From a virus, in IMG/VR virus record IMGVR_UViG_3300043783_000061, positions 1-31,949 of that record: a DNA stretch of 31,949 nucleotides; one strand, written 5' to 3'. Positions within the stretch are counted from its first letter, which is position 1; each line of letters opens with the position of its first letter. A model generated the notes under the pieces. That model did no database searches, had not been told where the DNA came from, and saw nothing but the letters and a program-made list of their open reading frames with translations. Position numbers and translations under genes: made by a program. This document shows positions 15,445 to 23,276 of the stretch, piece by piece.

Positions 15445-18372
15445 CTACTTCGCGGGCGCGGCCTCTTCGCTGCGCTCGTCGTGCACGCTTGCGTAAATTC
15501 CCCAGTCCAGCAACGCATCGCCCACCGTCTGCTCGCCGTAATCGAACTTCACCAGAATGCAGTCGCTGGTGTACGCCTCATTGTTCTGCGCCAGAGCATA
15601 GCGGTGGCTGAAGACGCTCAGGCTCTCAGGCGTATCGGGCGGATCGTTCGACGTCACATCCAGCGCGTTCCACGGCCGCTCGGGCGGCATCGGCACGATC
15701 TCGCCCATCAGCGTGCTTACAACCGGAGGATTGCCCACAGCCAGGCTCTTCGCCGCGATGTGCGCGAGCTCCGCCCACTGCCCTGAAGAGCACAGCAGCG
15801 TCACGCCTTTTGCATCCCAGCTCGGATATGCCTGGTACTCCTCGCTGTAGCCCACCGGGTCGTTGTAGCTCTCCCCCGTGGGATCTCTCATCCAGATGAT
15901 TCCGTTGTTCGAGTTGCCCAGCAGCAGGCGATGCATGCCCGGCGCGATCTCGATCGACTGCACCGCGCTGGTGCCGTTGGCAATCACGCGCCGCGGGCTC
16001 CACAGCAACCCGCTTTCCGGCGGCTGAATCATCGACATCCGGAACCAGCCCACGGCCCCATCGGCAACATACAAACCCGTATCCATCGAATTCGCCATGC
16101 ACCAGCTCACGAACGCCGTCGCCGGGTTGTAGAGCGCGCCCAGTGCCCCGTAACCGTTCCCTGTCGTCACCTTCACAAACTGGTCGCCGATCGGGAATCC
16201 CACCTCGGAGTACCCCGTCTGCGGATTGAACGGATATTGCACAGCCACCTGGCTCACCTTGCCGTTCGACTCCATCAGGTATGCCGCATTGTTGTACATC
16301 GAAACCGCGTTATATCCGGTGATGTGCACGCTGCCGAAGTAGCGCCACGCCTGAAAGGGATTGCCGCTCGTCCCATCGCCCAGGATGATCCACATTCCAT
16401 CGCCGTTGGTGAAGACGAGGATCCCGCCGTTCTCCACCGTCACCGGTTCCAGGCGAATCGGCTGCGCGACGAACGGGATGAAATTCAGCGGTGGAAACGC
16501 CGTAGTGCCATTGCCCGTAATCGTGTCAGGGCCTCCGCTCCACACCACCGTGTTGTTCAGGATGGCAAAGACGCGCTGCAGATGAAACACTGGCGCAGTC
16601 GTACTCGGCAGCGGTGGATCGTTCGAATCCGCCACCGGTGCCGGAATCAGCGCATTCAGCGCGCCTCCGCCGGCGATCGAAGTGTCCGGCACGCCCACAT
16701 CGAAATAAACGAAGTCTCCCATCGTCGCGAGATCCGCGGGGAACTGATCTTCGAGAATCAGCGTGGACTCATTCTGGGCTGTGCGCCATATCCAGATCTG
16801 ATCGATCTGCTTGTCTGTCGGATCGAACGACCCCAGCATCTCCACGTAACCCGTGATCAGCGCATTGCTGAGCGGGTTGGCCGCGCCGATGATGCCGCCG
16901 AAGATCGTGAACAGCGCCGAGGCCGTCGAAACGCTGCCATCGACCGCATGCGTCGAGTACGCATAGCTCACGGTGCCCGTGGTGTACACACTGCCCGGCC
17001 CCAGGCACGTCCAGGTCACGCTGCCATCGATTGTCGTCGTGCCCACGGTGCTCGCCCAGGACGGCGCCGTCCCGCCCGCCGCGCCTCCGGTGGTGCATCC
17101 CTGCAGGTTCCCGTTCGAATCGAGAATCACAGCCTGATACGCCACATAGGTCGCGCCCGCCGCCCACACTGCAATCTGCCCGAAGTTATTCCAGACCACG
17201 GTTCCGTCATTCGTCTGGCCGACTGGCGGAACACCCGGCGACGTGGCAAAGGTGGGGTAGATGCGCCCCGTCGTCCCGGCCGTCACCACCGCTTCAATGT
17301 TCCCCGCCAGATCGATGATGCTGTACCACGCCGTCAGCGCGGTCTGCGGCATCCACCAGCGCGAGCGCGCGGGATGCCCGCCGGTGCCGGGCGGCGGAAA
17401 AACATTTGGAGCGCCCACCGGCGTCGCCAGCCCAAGGTTTTCCACCGCCGACCCATAACATTTCCACTGCTGCCCCGCATCCGCCGTGATGCCGAACTGG
17501 GTTGTGGAAAACGTGGGCGCTGTCGCTCCCGTCGTTCCATTGCCCGTCGTACCCGTGCCGCCGTTCTCCGCCGTATAGGGGTAAGCCGTATGCGAGACAT
17601 TCACTTCGAGAATGCCCAGCGTCGTCGAAATGATCGCCGCGACCGGATGCGACGTCGCGTTGAGATAGCTCGCCGCGCCCAACCCCGCGAACGTCATCGT
17701 GACGCCCACCAGGTTCGTGAAGTTCAGCGGGATCTGCTGCGGATCGACGTAGAGGAACGTCGCCGATCCGTTCGATTGCGACGCGATGATGGGCACCGTG
17801 ATCCCGCCCAGCGCCATCTGCAGCACGCCCGGCTCCGCGCCCACGCTGATCAGCGTTCCCGGCGCCACGGCGGTGCTCGCCGTCCACGGCCCTGGCGTCA
17901 GCCATTTGCGCGGCTTGTTGCCGTCGTACACCTGCAACCGCGTGGTGAGGCCCAGGAAGCGTGCCGGCGCTGTGTCTGACGCCTTGCTCATCAGCACGCT
18001 GCTCTGGCCCGCCGTGGCGTCATAGATGTTGCCGTCGTTCCCATCCAGCAGCACGCGGATCGTCTGCTGGCTGTTCAGGATTTGCTTGTAGCTGTAGAAG
18101 CTGAGCGCGGGCGGAAAGGGTATCGAGTTGTACGGGATATGCCCTGGCGATCGCACGTCGGTGAGCGATTGGCTGATCTCGCGGTTCACACCATCGAGGA
18201 TCGAATCGAAGCGGCTGCCGCCATAGAACTTCGCCACCAGGAAGGGCACGGCCGCATCGCGGTACGGGCTGCGCTGCGTCCAGAGTCCCGTGAAATCGCG
18301 GGCGTTCTGTGTCAGCGTCGCGTAGCGCGATGGGTTCTTGACGGCACCCGCGGCTTCGATCACTCCTGGCAT
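15445..18372 (-). CDS. Tail nozzle/stabilisation-like protein, 975 aa
   Basis: A very large beta-rich protein following two adaptor-like genes, the place where podoviruses encode the tail nozzle (T7 gp12, P22 gp10). Residues 25-75 carry an orderly motif (FTGLWTQRSPYRDAAVPFLV, then FYGGSRFDSILDGVNREISQ). Repeated strand-rich blocks consistent with a propeller-like body follow. Residues ~448-458 (DGSVTWTCLGPG) match a module also present in the adaptor gene at 19641, and a weaker copy lies near residue 300 (DAGQQWKCYG). The ATG abuts the preceding TAA and follows GAGGCGGAA. The nozzle role is inferred from size, position and style. Confidence 0.65.
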   Translation of the reverse strand: MPGVIEAAGAVKNPSRYATLTQNARDFTGLWTQRSPYRDAAVPFLVAKFYGGSRFDSILDGVNREISQSLTDVRSPGHIPYNSIPFPPALSFYSYKQILNSQQTIRVLLDGNDGNIYDATAGQSSVLMSKASDTAPARFLGLTTRLQVYDGNKPRKWLTPGPWTASTAVAPGTLISVGAEPGVLQMALGGITVPIIASQSNGSATFLYVDPQQIPLNFTNLVGVTMTFAGLGAASYLNATSHPVAAIISTTLGILEVNVSHTAYPYTAENGGTGTTGNGTTGATAPTFSTTQFGITADAGQQWKCYGSAVENLGLATPVGAPNVFPPPGTGGHPARSRWWMPQTALTAWYSIIDLAGNIEAVVTAGTTGRIYPTFATSPGVPPVGQTNDGTVVWNNFGQIAVWAAGATYVAYQAVILDSNGNLQGCTTGGAAGGTAPSWASTVGTTTIDGSVTWTCLGPGSVYTTGTVSYAYSTHAVDGSVSTASALFTIFGGIIGAANPLSNALITGYVEMLGSFDPTDKQIDQIWIWRTAQNESTLILEDQFPADLATMGDFVYFDVGVPDTSIAGGGALNALIPAPVADSNDPPLPSTTAPVFHLQRVFAILNNTVVWSGGPDTITGNGTTAFPPLNFIPFVAQPIRLEPVTVENGGILVFTNGDGMWIILGDGTSGNPFQAWRYFGSVHITGYNAVSMYNNAAYLMESNGKVSQVAVQYPFNPQTGYSEVGFPIGDQFVKVTTGNGYGALGALYNPATAFVSWCMANSMDTGLYVADGAVGWFRMSMIQPPESGLLWSPRRVIANGTSAVQSIEIAPGMHRLLLGNSNNGIIWMRDPTGESYNDPVGYSEEYQAYPSWDAKGVTLLCSSGQWAELAHIAAKSLAVGNPPVVSTLMGEIVPMPPERPWNALDVTSNDPPDTPESLSVFSHRYALAQNNEAYTSDCILVKFDYGEQTVGDALLDWGIYASVHDERSEEAAPAK
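17005..17029 (-). repeat. Duplicated WTC module, copy in nozzle-like gene
   Basis: This 25-bp stretch matches 20013-20037 at 22 of 25 positions by my count. Both encode DGSVTWTC in the same frame, in two different tail genes. This points to duplication or gene conversion of a small surface module. Confidence 0.6.
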
Positions 18373-18519
18373 TTACTTCCGCCTCGCCTTTTTCTTATTG
18401 CTCTTGCCCGCTTTGCTGAGGGCGATGGCGACGGCCTGCTTCTGCGGTTTGCCCGCATTTATTTCCGTGCGGATGTTTTTGCTGACGGTTTTGCGGCTGC
18501 TGCCCTTCTGTAACGGCAT
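18373..18519 (-). CDS. Small basic phage protein, 48 aa
   Basis: Read directly from the sequence: ATG at 18519 behind GAGGTGAG, TAA abutting the nozzle-like gene's ATG. Translation begins [20 protein letters not shown] and continues [20 protein letters not shown], ending in a poly-Lys/Arg tail. This is a familiar pattern of short basic proteins common in phages and bacteria (MPLxKGxS....N...E...[11 protein letters not shown]), of unknown function, which I recognise by motif. The strong charge suggests nucleic-acid binding. Confidence 0.75.
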   Translation of the reverse strand: MPLQKGSSRKTVSKNIRTEINAGKPQKQAVAIALSKAGKSNKKKARRK

Positions 18520-18529
18520 TCGGCTCACC

Positions 18530-18859
18530 TCAATAGTTGGGATTTCTCTCCGCTTCCAATTTCTTGATCAGTCGCAACGCACGGTTGAGATCGCCGAAGT
18601 ATATCTGCTCTCGTGCTTCCCGGAGAATTTTGTCGATCCGATCGCTCTCGCGCTTTGAGCGAATTCGCAAGCCGCGCTCATAACGGCTTATCACAGTTCG
18701 GGCCGCCCTTACCTTCGGTGGCTCACTCTCGCTAATCGGGCGTCCGATCGTCCAGCGTCTCGGGAGACGGTCAAGCAGATATTTCTGCTGAGGATTCAAC
18801 TTTGATCGTGGCGTCTCGATCAGTGGCTTCTTCGCGGCACTGACTGACTTTGGGTTCAT
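18530..18859 (-). CDS. Hypothetical basic protein, 109 aa, possibly from a leaderless transcript
   Basis: I start at the ATG at 18859 ([20 protein letters not shown]). The longer frame to 18964 overlaps the adaptor gene and looks unlike protein. The product is rich in Arg, Lys and Glu and largely helical ([36 protein letters not shown]). There is no ribosome site because the ATG coincides with the start predicted for the promoter at 18866-18894. It may be a phage-encoded regulator or a nucleic-acid-binding protein. No family is recognised. Confidence 0.6.
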   Translation of the reverse strand: MNPKSVSAAKKPLIETPRSKLNPQQKYLLDRLPRRWTIGRPISESEPPKVRAARTVISRYERGLRIRSKRESDRIDKILREAREQIYFGDLNRALRLIKKLEAERNPNY

Positions 18860-18894
18860 GGTCCCACTATGGCACCACTTGATCTGAGTGTCAA
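18859..18894 (-). promoter_or_regulatory. Candidate promoter overlapping dyad operator
   Basis: On the minus strand a consensus TTGACA (18894-18889) is followed after exactly 17 bp by CATAGT (18871-18866), a 4/6 match to the -10 element. Transcription would start near 18859, the A of the next ATG. The dyad GGTGCCA-TAG-TGGGACC (18876-18860) covers the -10 and reaches the start codon. It therefore looks like an operator that shuts the promoter when bound. Confidence 0.55.
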
Positions 18895-18896
18895 GC

Positions 18897-19610
18897 CTAA
18901 ACCGCTCGCCCCTGCCCTCCGGTCTGTCCAGCCATCTGGCTGCGGGTGGCCGTCCGACCAACATTCAGGAATCCCTCGAGGAACATATTCCTGGCCTGCT
19001 CATCCAGGCCATCCTGTGTTGCCAGCAGGCCATAGGCAAAGTCGCGCTGCCACAGTGGAAAGCGGCTGTCGTTCACCAGTAGCCCAGCCTCGGCCAGAAA
19101 GCCTTTCAGAAAAAGGTAAGCGAACTCATCCGGCACCGGTCCGAACGTCTGTCCGTAGCTCGAGATCAGCGGCGCCTTCTGCTGGTAGTCGAAGTTCGCC
19201 GTGTAGTCCTGGTCCGGAATGGAGTTGAACCGGAACACCAGGTCCCCGAGATTATCGTCGTACACCGGCGCCACGTGTGTCGGCCGGCGAATACTGCTCA
19301 CCACCGCCAGCGCCTGCGCCCCGTTCAGTTCGTAGATATTCGCCGCCTCGGTCGCATCCACCAGCCACTGCTTCTCGATCCGGCCCAGCAGCGGCAGCGT
19401 CTGCGTGTAGTCCGTTCCTCCGCCTTCGGTGATGGCGATCGAGAAGGTCGCCCGGTTGAACCTCCAGATGAACGGCGAGCCCAGCATGCGCTGCAGCACA
19501 ATGTTACCCATACCCAGGCCGGGCTGCAGATTGTTCACGTCCAGGCGCTGATTCTTGATCAGCGTGGAGCAGAAGGTAACCGCATCCTGAACTGTGAGAC
19601 TCGATGCCAA
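18897..19610 (-). CDS. Head-tail adaptor-like protein 2, 237 aa
   Basis: The TTG start at 19610 is supported by AGGAG six bases upstream; the product starts MASSLTVQDAVTF when TTG is read as Met. It shares an outline with the preceding 326-residue protein: an N-terminal helix, a WRFNRAT segment (WKWNRAT in the other), then a beta region and a late PVPDEFAYLFLKGFLAEAGL (PIPDSFSRHFYRGLASECL in the other). This makes the pair paralogues. In podoviruses such pairs sit between portal/coat and nozzle and form the neck. The specific equivalence to known adaptors is inferred. Confidence 0.6.
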   Translation of the reverse strand: MASSLTVQDAVTFCSTLIKNQRLDVNNLQPGLGMGNIVLQRMLGSPFIWRFNRATFSIAITEGGGTDYTQTLPLLGRIEKQWLVDATEAANIYELNGAQALAVVSSIRRPTHVAPVYDDNLGDLVFRFNSIPDQDYTANFDYQQKAPLISSYGQTFGPVPDEFAYLFLKGFLAEAGLLVNDSRFPLWQRDFAYGLLATQDGLDEQARNMFLEGFLNVGRTATRSQMAGQTGGQGRAV

Positions 19611-19640
19611 AACATTCTCCTAAGAATCAAATCTAGTGAA

Positions 19641-20621
19641 TCAATACGGTTGGTCCGCAGCGTATGGTCCAATCTCATCCCAGCGCCGCTCCACAACCTG
19701 CGTCAGCGGAATCAGGCCGTAGATGTTGAGCTCGCGGTCGCCCTGCTTCATGGCCAGTTGCAGCGCGTTCAGCCAGTCGGCCTTGGCCTCCTGCCCGCGC
19801 TTCAGGTCGCCGGGGTTCATGCTGGCGATCAGGCACTCGCTCGCCAGACCGCGATAGAAGTGCCGGCTGAAGCTGTCCGGAATCGGCGCCAGCGTCTGCT
19901 GCAGATTCGTGAAGCGTGGCGGATCGAGTTGATAGGGCAGCACCACCTTGTACGTCGGCCCGGTCGCATTCGGAAGATTATCCAGCCGGAAGCCCTGCGA
20001 CGTCGGACTCACGCACGTCCAGGTGACGCTTCCGTCGGTCACCGTCTGCCCCTCTGCCGAATTGATCGGCAGCTGCGGCGCCGTGCTCCCTGTGGTGCCG
20101 AACCCCGTCACGATCAGGATGTTCCCATTGACATCCGTCATGCTCATGATCGGATTCTGTTCCTGCGCGCCCTGCGTCAGCAGCGGGTAGAACGTTACGC
20201 CCGCGCCCGGCCAGGTTCCCAGTTGCAGCGACGCGTTGTACATCCAGCACACGTTGGCGATGCGCCAGGCGCTCGTGCTGGTAGGGCTGAGGCCGCGCCT
20301 CCAGCTGATCCCCCAGATCGGCTTGGGCAAGGCACTGTTGTTGATGTCGATCAGCGTGCCGTCTTCGCCCCAGCCGATCGGCCCGCCGGGTTGCGCCGGC
20401 TGCGGATAATCCTGCTGCCAACTGTTCGTTAGAAAGGGCACCGCGGTGGCGCGGTTCCACTTCCAGTTGTAGCGTTCAGTGATCAGGTCCGCCATCACCT
20501 GATTCGCCAGCTCGAGCGCCGTCAGATCTCCAAACCCGGATGGGCCGCCGCGCGGGTCGGGAATGCCCTTCGCCGCAATCTGGTCGTATACCGCGCTCAG
20601 CTTGATCGTGCTGTTGCCCAC
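19641..20621 (-). CDS. Head-tail adaptor-like protein 1, 326 aa
   Basis: A GTG start at 20621, preceded by CAGGAG, follows a terminator and so opens the tail module. The N-terminus (MGNSTIKLSAVYDQIAAKGI) and LTALELANQVMADLITERYN suggest helices as in podovirus adaptors. WKWNRATAVPFL follows. An inserted beta module around residues 195-203 (DGSVTWTC) recurs in the nozzle-like protein. The C-terminal PIPDSFSRHFYRGLASECL mirrors the next gene. It likely forms a neck ring between portal and nozzle. Confidence 0.6.
   Translation of the reverse strand: MGNSTIKLSAVYDQIAAKGIPDPRGGPSGFGDLTALELANQVMADLITERYNWKWNRATAVPFLTNSWQQDYPQPAQPGGPIGWGEDGTLIDINNSALPKPIWGISWRRGLSPTSTSAWRIANVCWMYNASLQLGTWPGAGVTFYPLLTQGAQEQNPIMSMTDVNGNILIVTGFGTTGSTAPQLPINSAEGQTVTDGSVTWTCVSPTSQGFRLDNLPNATGPTYKVVLPYQLDPPRFTNLQQTLAPIPDSFSRHFYRGLASECLIASMNPGDLKRGQEAKADWLNALQLAMKQGDRELNIYGLIPLTQVVERRWDEIGPYAADQPY
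20013..20037 (-). repeat. Duplicated WTC module, copy in adaptor-like gene
   Basis: Partner of 17005-17029, with 22 of 25 bases shared and the same reading frame. It lies inside a loop-like insertion that the paralogous adaptor lacks, consistent with later gain of the module. Confidence 0.6.
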
Positions 20622-20635
20622 TTCGCTGCTCCTGA

Positions 20636-20654
20636 GAAAAAGCGGCGCACCGCT
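20636..20654 (-). terminator. Intrinsic terminator at end of head module
   Basis: Read on the minus strand: AGCGG, loop TGCG, CCGCT, then TTTT. The stem is 5 bp, GC-rich, and immediately followed by the T-run. It lies between the Ig-like gene (ends 20700) and the adaptor gene (starts 20621), so it would end or attenuate head-gene transcription before the tail genes. Confidence 0.55.
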
Positions 20655-20699
20655 GGTTGACGATGCACCGCCTTTTGTTGCGCGTCCTCGGTAGGGAGT

Positions 20700-21305
20700 T
20701 TAGGCCGTTTGCGTGACTGTCACAGTGAACTGCTGCGGAACCGGCGTAAGCGGTACCGTTACGGATCCGCTGTACGTGTTGCCGTCCGGTCCGACTGTGC
20801 TGGCCGTAACGGTGACGCTTGTGCCGGGATCCCCGGCAGGGATGTTGACGACTGCCGAAGTCGTGTCGGAACTGGGAACGATCGAGACAGTCGAATCGCT
20901 TGCCGTCCAGGCAAAGGTTGAGCCGGAAGGCAGCGCGATGGGAGTGCCGTTGTCATTGAGCACGGCCGCGAAGGTGCCGGATGTGCCTGCGGTAATATTG
21001 CCAATTGCCATGGTCGTCTCCTGTGTAACCGTAACTGTATAACGCGGACATTCGAGTTGGTGCAGCAGCCGGCGGAACAGCCGCAACATAGATTCAGGTG
21101 GCCTGATGCCGTGCAGTTCGAGCAGCAGCAGCACATCCGCCAGCTCAACGATTTCCTCAGCGGTTCGAAGGCCGTGCCGATCCATCAGCGCGAGCAGCCC
21201 GGCAACCGAAGAGATGCCCCCGCCGTCCCCGTGGATGCCATGATGCTTCAGAAGAGCCTGGACCGCCAACAGCTCTTCAATCGTCAAGTAGCGCTTCTCA
21301 GACAT
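20700..21305 (-). CDS. Helical-repeat plus Ig-like protein with a second internal start (decoration protein candidate)
   Basis: The frame from ATG 21305 gives 201 residues. Residues 1-98 are helical, with three spaced copies of a short pattern (LLKHHGI, LMDRHGL, LLELHGI). After PRYTVTVTQETT comes MAIGNITAGTSGTFAAVLND, the start of a 103-residue Ig-like (Big-type) beta domain that ends TVTVTQTA. The ATG at 21011 has its own strong CAGGAGACGACC site, closely similar to the one before the coat gene. The short product alone may be made in quantity, for example as a capsid decoration, with the long form as a minor fusion. Whether both are produced cannot be told from sequence. Confidence 0.6.
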   Translation of the reverse strand: MSEKRYLTIEELLAVQALLKHHGIHGDGGGISSVAGLLALMDRHGLRTAEEIVELADVLLLLELHGIRPPESMLRLFRRLLHQLECPRYTVTVTQETTMAIGNITAGTSGTFAAVLNDNGTPIALPSGSTFAWTASDSTVSIVPSSDTTSAVVNIPAGDPGTSVTVTASTVGPDGNTYSGSVTVPLTPVPQQFTVTVTQTA

Positions 21306-21324
21306 TACGGCCCTTTCCCTTCTC

Positions 21325-21903
21325 TTACATCTGCAGTGCGTAGCCATCGCACGGCCGCGTCGGCAGCACGGGATTGCCAGTCTGCGAGTCGGTGAGCGTG
21401 ATGGTGTTGCCGCAGTCCATCGGTTGCGCGGACTCCGGCGTCAGGGCCTCGTCCGCTGCCTGCTGCCAGAGCTCGTCGAACCGTTTCTTGTCTGCTTCGA
21501 ATTTTGCAACACGGGCATCCCGCTGCTCTTCGCTCTCGCCTTTGCGCCGCGCCTGGGCCATGTTCTTCGGGTGCGGACTGAAGAGCCGCAGACGGCAGCC
21601 GGCATTGCACATGATCAGCCGCGTGAATCCATCGGGCATATACGCGCGCGTCAACGCTGTCGCTCCCTTGCCGCCGAACGGATTCGCCGGCGTCCCGCCC
21701 TGGCGATGACGGCAGCGTCTCGCGGTGCCGATGCGTACGGCGTTCTCGGCCTTCAACTGCGCCTGGCGCTTGGCATTGTCAGCGGCCCGCTGTTTCTTGG
21801 CGGCCTCATGCTGTCGCACTTGTTCGGTTGTCAGCTCCAGCCGCATCTCTGCTTCCTGCAGCTGCACCTCGGCAAGCCGTTCCTGCATTGTCCTGTCGGC
21901 CAT
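21325..21903 (-). CDS. Coiled-coil/cysteine-containing protein, 192 aa
   Basis: The start is taken at the ATG at 21903 behind GAAGGAAG; the longer frame runs into a strong hairpin and the coat gene. Residues ~5-60 form a charged coiled coil (MQERLAEVQLQEAEMRLELT). A central region follows with CRHRQGG, FGGKGATAL and MPDGFTRLIMCNAGC, suggesting a zinc site (C-x-H plus C-x3-C). A second charged helix precedes the C-terminus. It lies just after the coat gene, which hints at a head role, but no function is established. Confidence 0.6.
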   Translation of the reverse strand: MADRTMQERLAEVQLQEAEMRLELTTEQVRQHEAAKKQRAADNAKRQAQLKAENAVRIGTARRCRHRQGGTPANPFGGKGATALTRAYMPDGFTRLIMCNAGCRLRLFSPHPKNMAQARRKGESEEQRDARVAKFEADKKRFDELWQQAADEALTPESAQPMDCGNTITLTDSQTGNPVLPTRPCDGYALQM

Positions 21904-21922
21904 GACTTCCTTCTTTCGCGTC

Positions 21923-21954
21923 TGCGCCGGGCCGAAGGTCGGCAGCCCGGCGCA
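21923..21954. other. Strong hairpin between coat and next gene
   Basis: A dyad with outer arms TGCGCCGGG/CCCGGCGCA and an inner CCGA/TCGG pairing, separated by a small bulge, gives about 13 GC-rich pairs. No T-run follows on the minus strand. It is more likely an RNA-processing, stability or partial-termination element after the coat gene than a classical terminator. Confidence 0.5.
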
Positions 21955-21982
21955 AACTTTGTTTAGCCTCGCGGCGCAGCGC

Positions 21983-23260
21983 CTAAGTCGTCTGCGGGAT
22001 GGCGTTGGCGATACGTGCGCGGCTGGTCGCGTCGGGCGGAAGGCCGACACCCAGCACGCAGTTGTATCCGGTGCCGGCCATGATCAGGCCGTTCGGATCG
22101 TAAGCGGTGCGTTCCTTGTACTCGCCCGCCCACAGGTTCATGTTCTGCCAGCGTCCGTCGATCTTCGTGTGCCGCTTGTTCGGGAAGTTCACGAAGACGA
22201 TAGCGTCGGCGCCCGCCAGGTAGGTGCTGAGCGCGGTGTCGCCCGTGCTCTGCCAGTTGGCGTATTGCGTCTGGTTCGTGGACTGCCGCCAGTGAGCACC
22301 GAACAACTCGAGGATCTTCGTGGGGGCTTCGCCGTCCGCATTCGGATCGGTCAGCTCTTCCAGCTTGATCTGGCCGGCGTCGGTACGCTTCCAGATGTCC
22401 ACGATCGAGTTGTTGGTGCTGTCCAGCGTCAGATCGCCCACGAAGAACGGATGAATCGAGCCGTTGTAGAAACCGCTCGCCATCGGCCGCACGTTCGCGC
22501 CCGAAAGAGAAGCAGGCATCTGCTCGATCTGGCTCTTCGTAAAGGCATAGGCCGGGGTTGTGGTCGACGGCGCGTCCTGGTTCGACGTGCGCGAATCCCA
22601 CGTGCGCAGGTAATCGAACATGTACATCACGAGATCGTCGATCGTCTGCCCCAGCTGGTAGGCCATCACGCGGCGATTCTCTTCGAGGTCATTCGAGATC
22701 GAGGTCATGAACGCGAGATCTGAGATGTTGTTGTAGTTCGCGTACTGTCCGACCACGATGTCCTTGAAGTTAACGTTGATCTGCTCGGGCGGCCCGATCG
22801 TGCCTTCCGTCTGCTGCTGCACATCGGCTCCCAGCGGAATCGACATGAAGTTGCGGAAGGTCTGGCCGCTCTTCTCGGGCAGGTCCATGTGCGTGCACAG
22901 CATCAGCTTGTTCAGATTCATGTACAGCCACTTCATGAAGACGCGGTTGTAGTGAATCGTGAGGCGGGCCTGCGGCATGTTCGCCGAGGTCTGCGCCGCC
23001 GGCGAAGGTCCATCGCTCAGCGTTGGCACCTGCGCAGCCACGCGTGCTGCGCTCAGTGCCGCCTGCCCGGTTACAAAGAGAGCTGAGGCGATCGCCGCTA
23101 GCAGGCATAGCAGCGGATAAAAGACGAACTTCATCAGAAACGCGGCGAGCCTGTCGCCCCACGTCGGCTGATAGACGTACGGAATCGAGCGCACAGATTG
23201 GCTCCCATGCACCCAGTGCTTCTTTCGCTTCCACATGCGGAACTTCTGTGTGACGGTCAT
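21983..23260 (-). CDS. Major capsid (coat) protein, N4-gp56/P22-like, with N-terminal membrane-like helix
   Basis: 425 residues from ATG 23260, which has an ideal CAGGAGACGACG site. From about residue 95 (MPQARLTIHYNRVFMKWLYM) it follows the pattern of N4-gp56/P22-type coat proteins: a GQTFRNFMSIPLGADV region, a TEGTIGPPEQINVNFKDI segment, then VGQYANYNNISDLAFMTSIS and long helices (NRRVMAYQLGQTIDDLVMYM). The position after the portal and putative scaffold supports this. Unusually, residues ~39-65 (FLMKFVFYPLLCLLAAIASA) are a full-length hydrophobic helix, preceded by a basic stretch (WKRKKHWVHG). This could be a cleaved assembly extension or a membrane-targeting element. Confidence 0.7.
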   Translation of the reverse strand: MTVTQKFRMWKRKKHWVHGSQSVRSIPYVYQPTWGDRLAAFLMKFVFYPLLCLLAAIASALFVTGQAALSAARVAAQVPTLSDGPSPAAQTSANMPQARLTIHYNRVFMKWLYMNLNKLMLCTHMDLPEKSGQTFRNFMSIPLGADVQQQTEGTIGPPEQINVNFKDIVVGQYANYNNISDLAFMTSISNDLEENRRVMAYQLGQTIDDLVMYMFDYLRTWDSRTSNQDAPSTTTPAYAFTKSQIEQMPASLSGANVRPMASGFYNGSIHPFFVGDLTLDSTNNSIVDIWKRTDAGQIKLEELTDPNADGEAPTKILELFGAHWRQSTNQTQYANWQSTGDTALSTYLAGADAIVFVNFPNKRHTKIDGRWQNMNLWAGEYKERTAYDPNGLIMAGTGYNCVLGVGLPPDATSRARIANAIPQTT

Positions 23261-23276
23261 CGTCGTCTCCTGCGCT

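Noticed and set aside
15931-17979. 682-codon open frame on the plus strand
   Set aside because: It is antisense to the nozzle-like gene, extremely Arg/His-rich and without domain pattern; an effect of GC-rich codons in the real gene.
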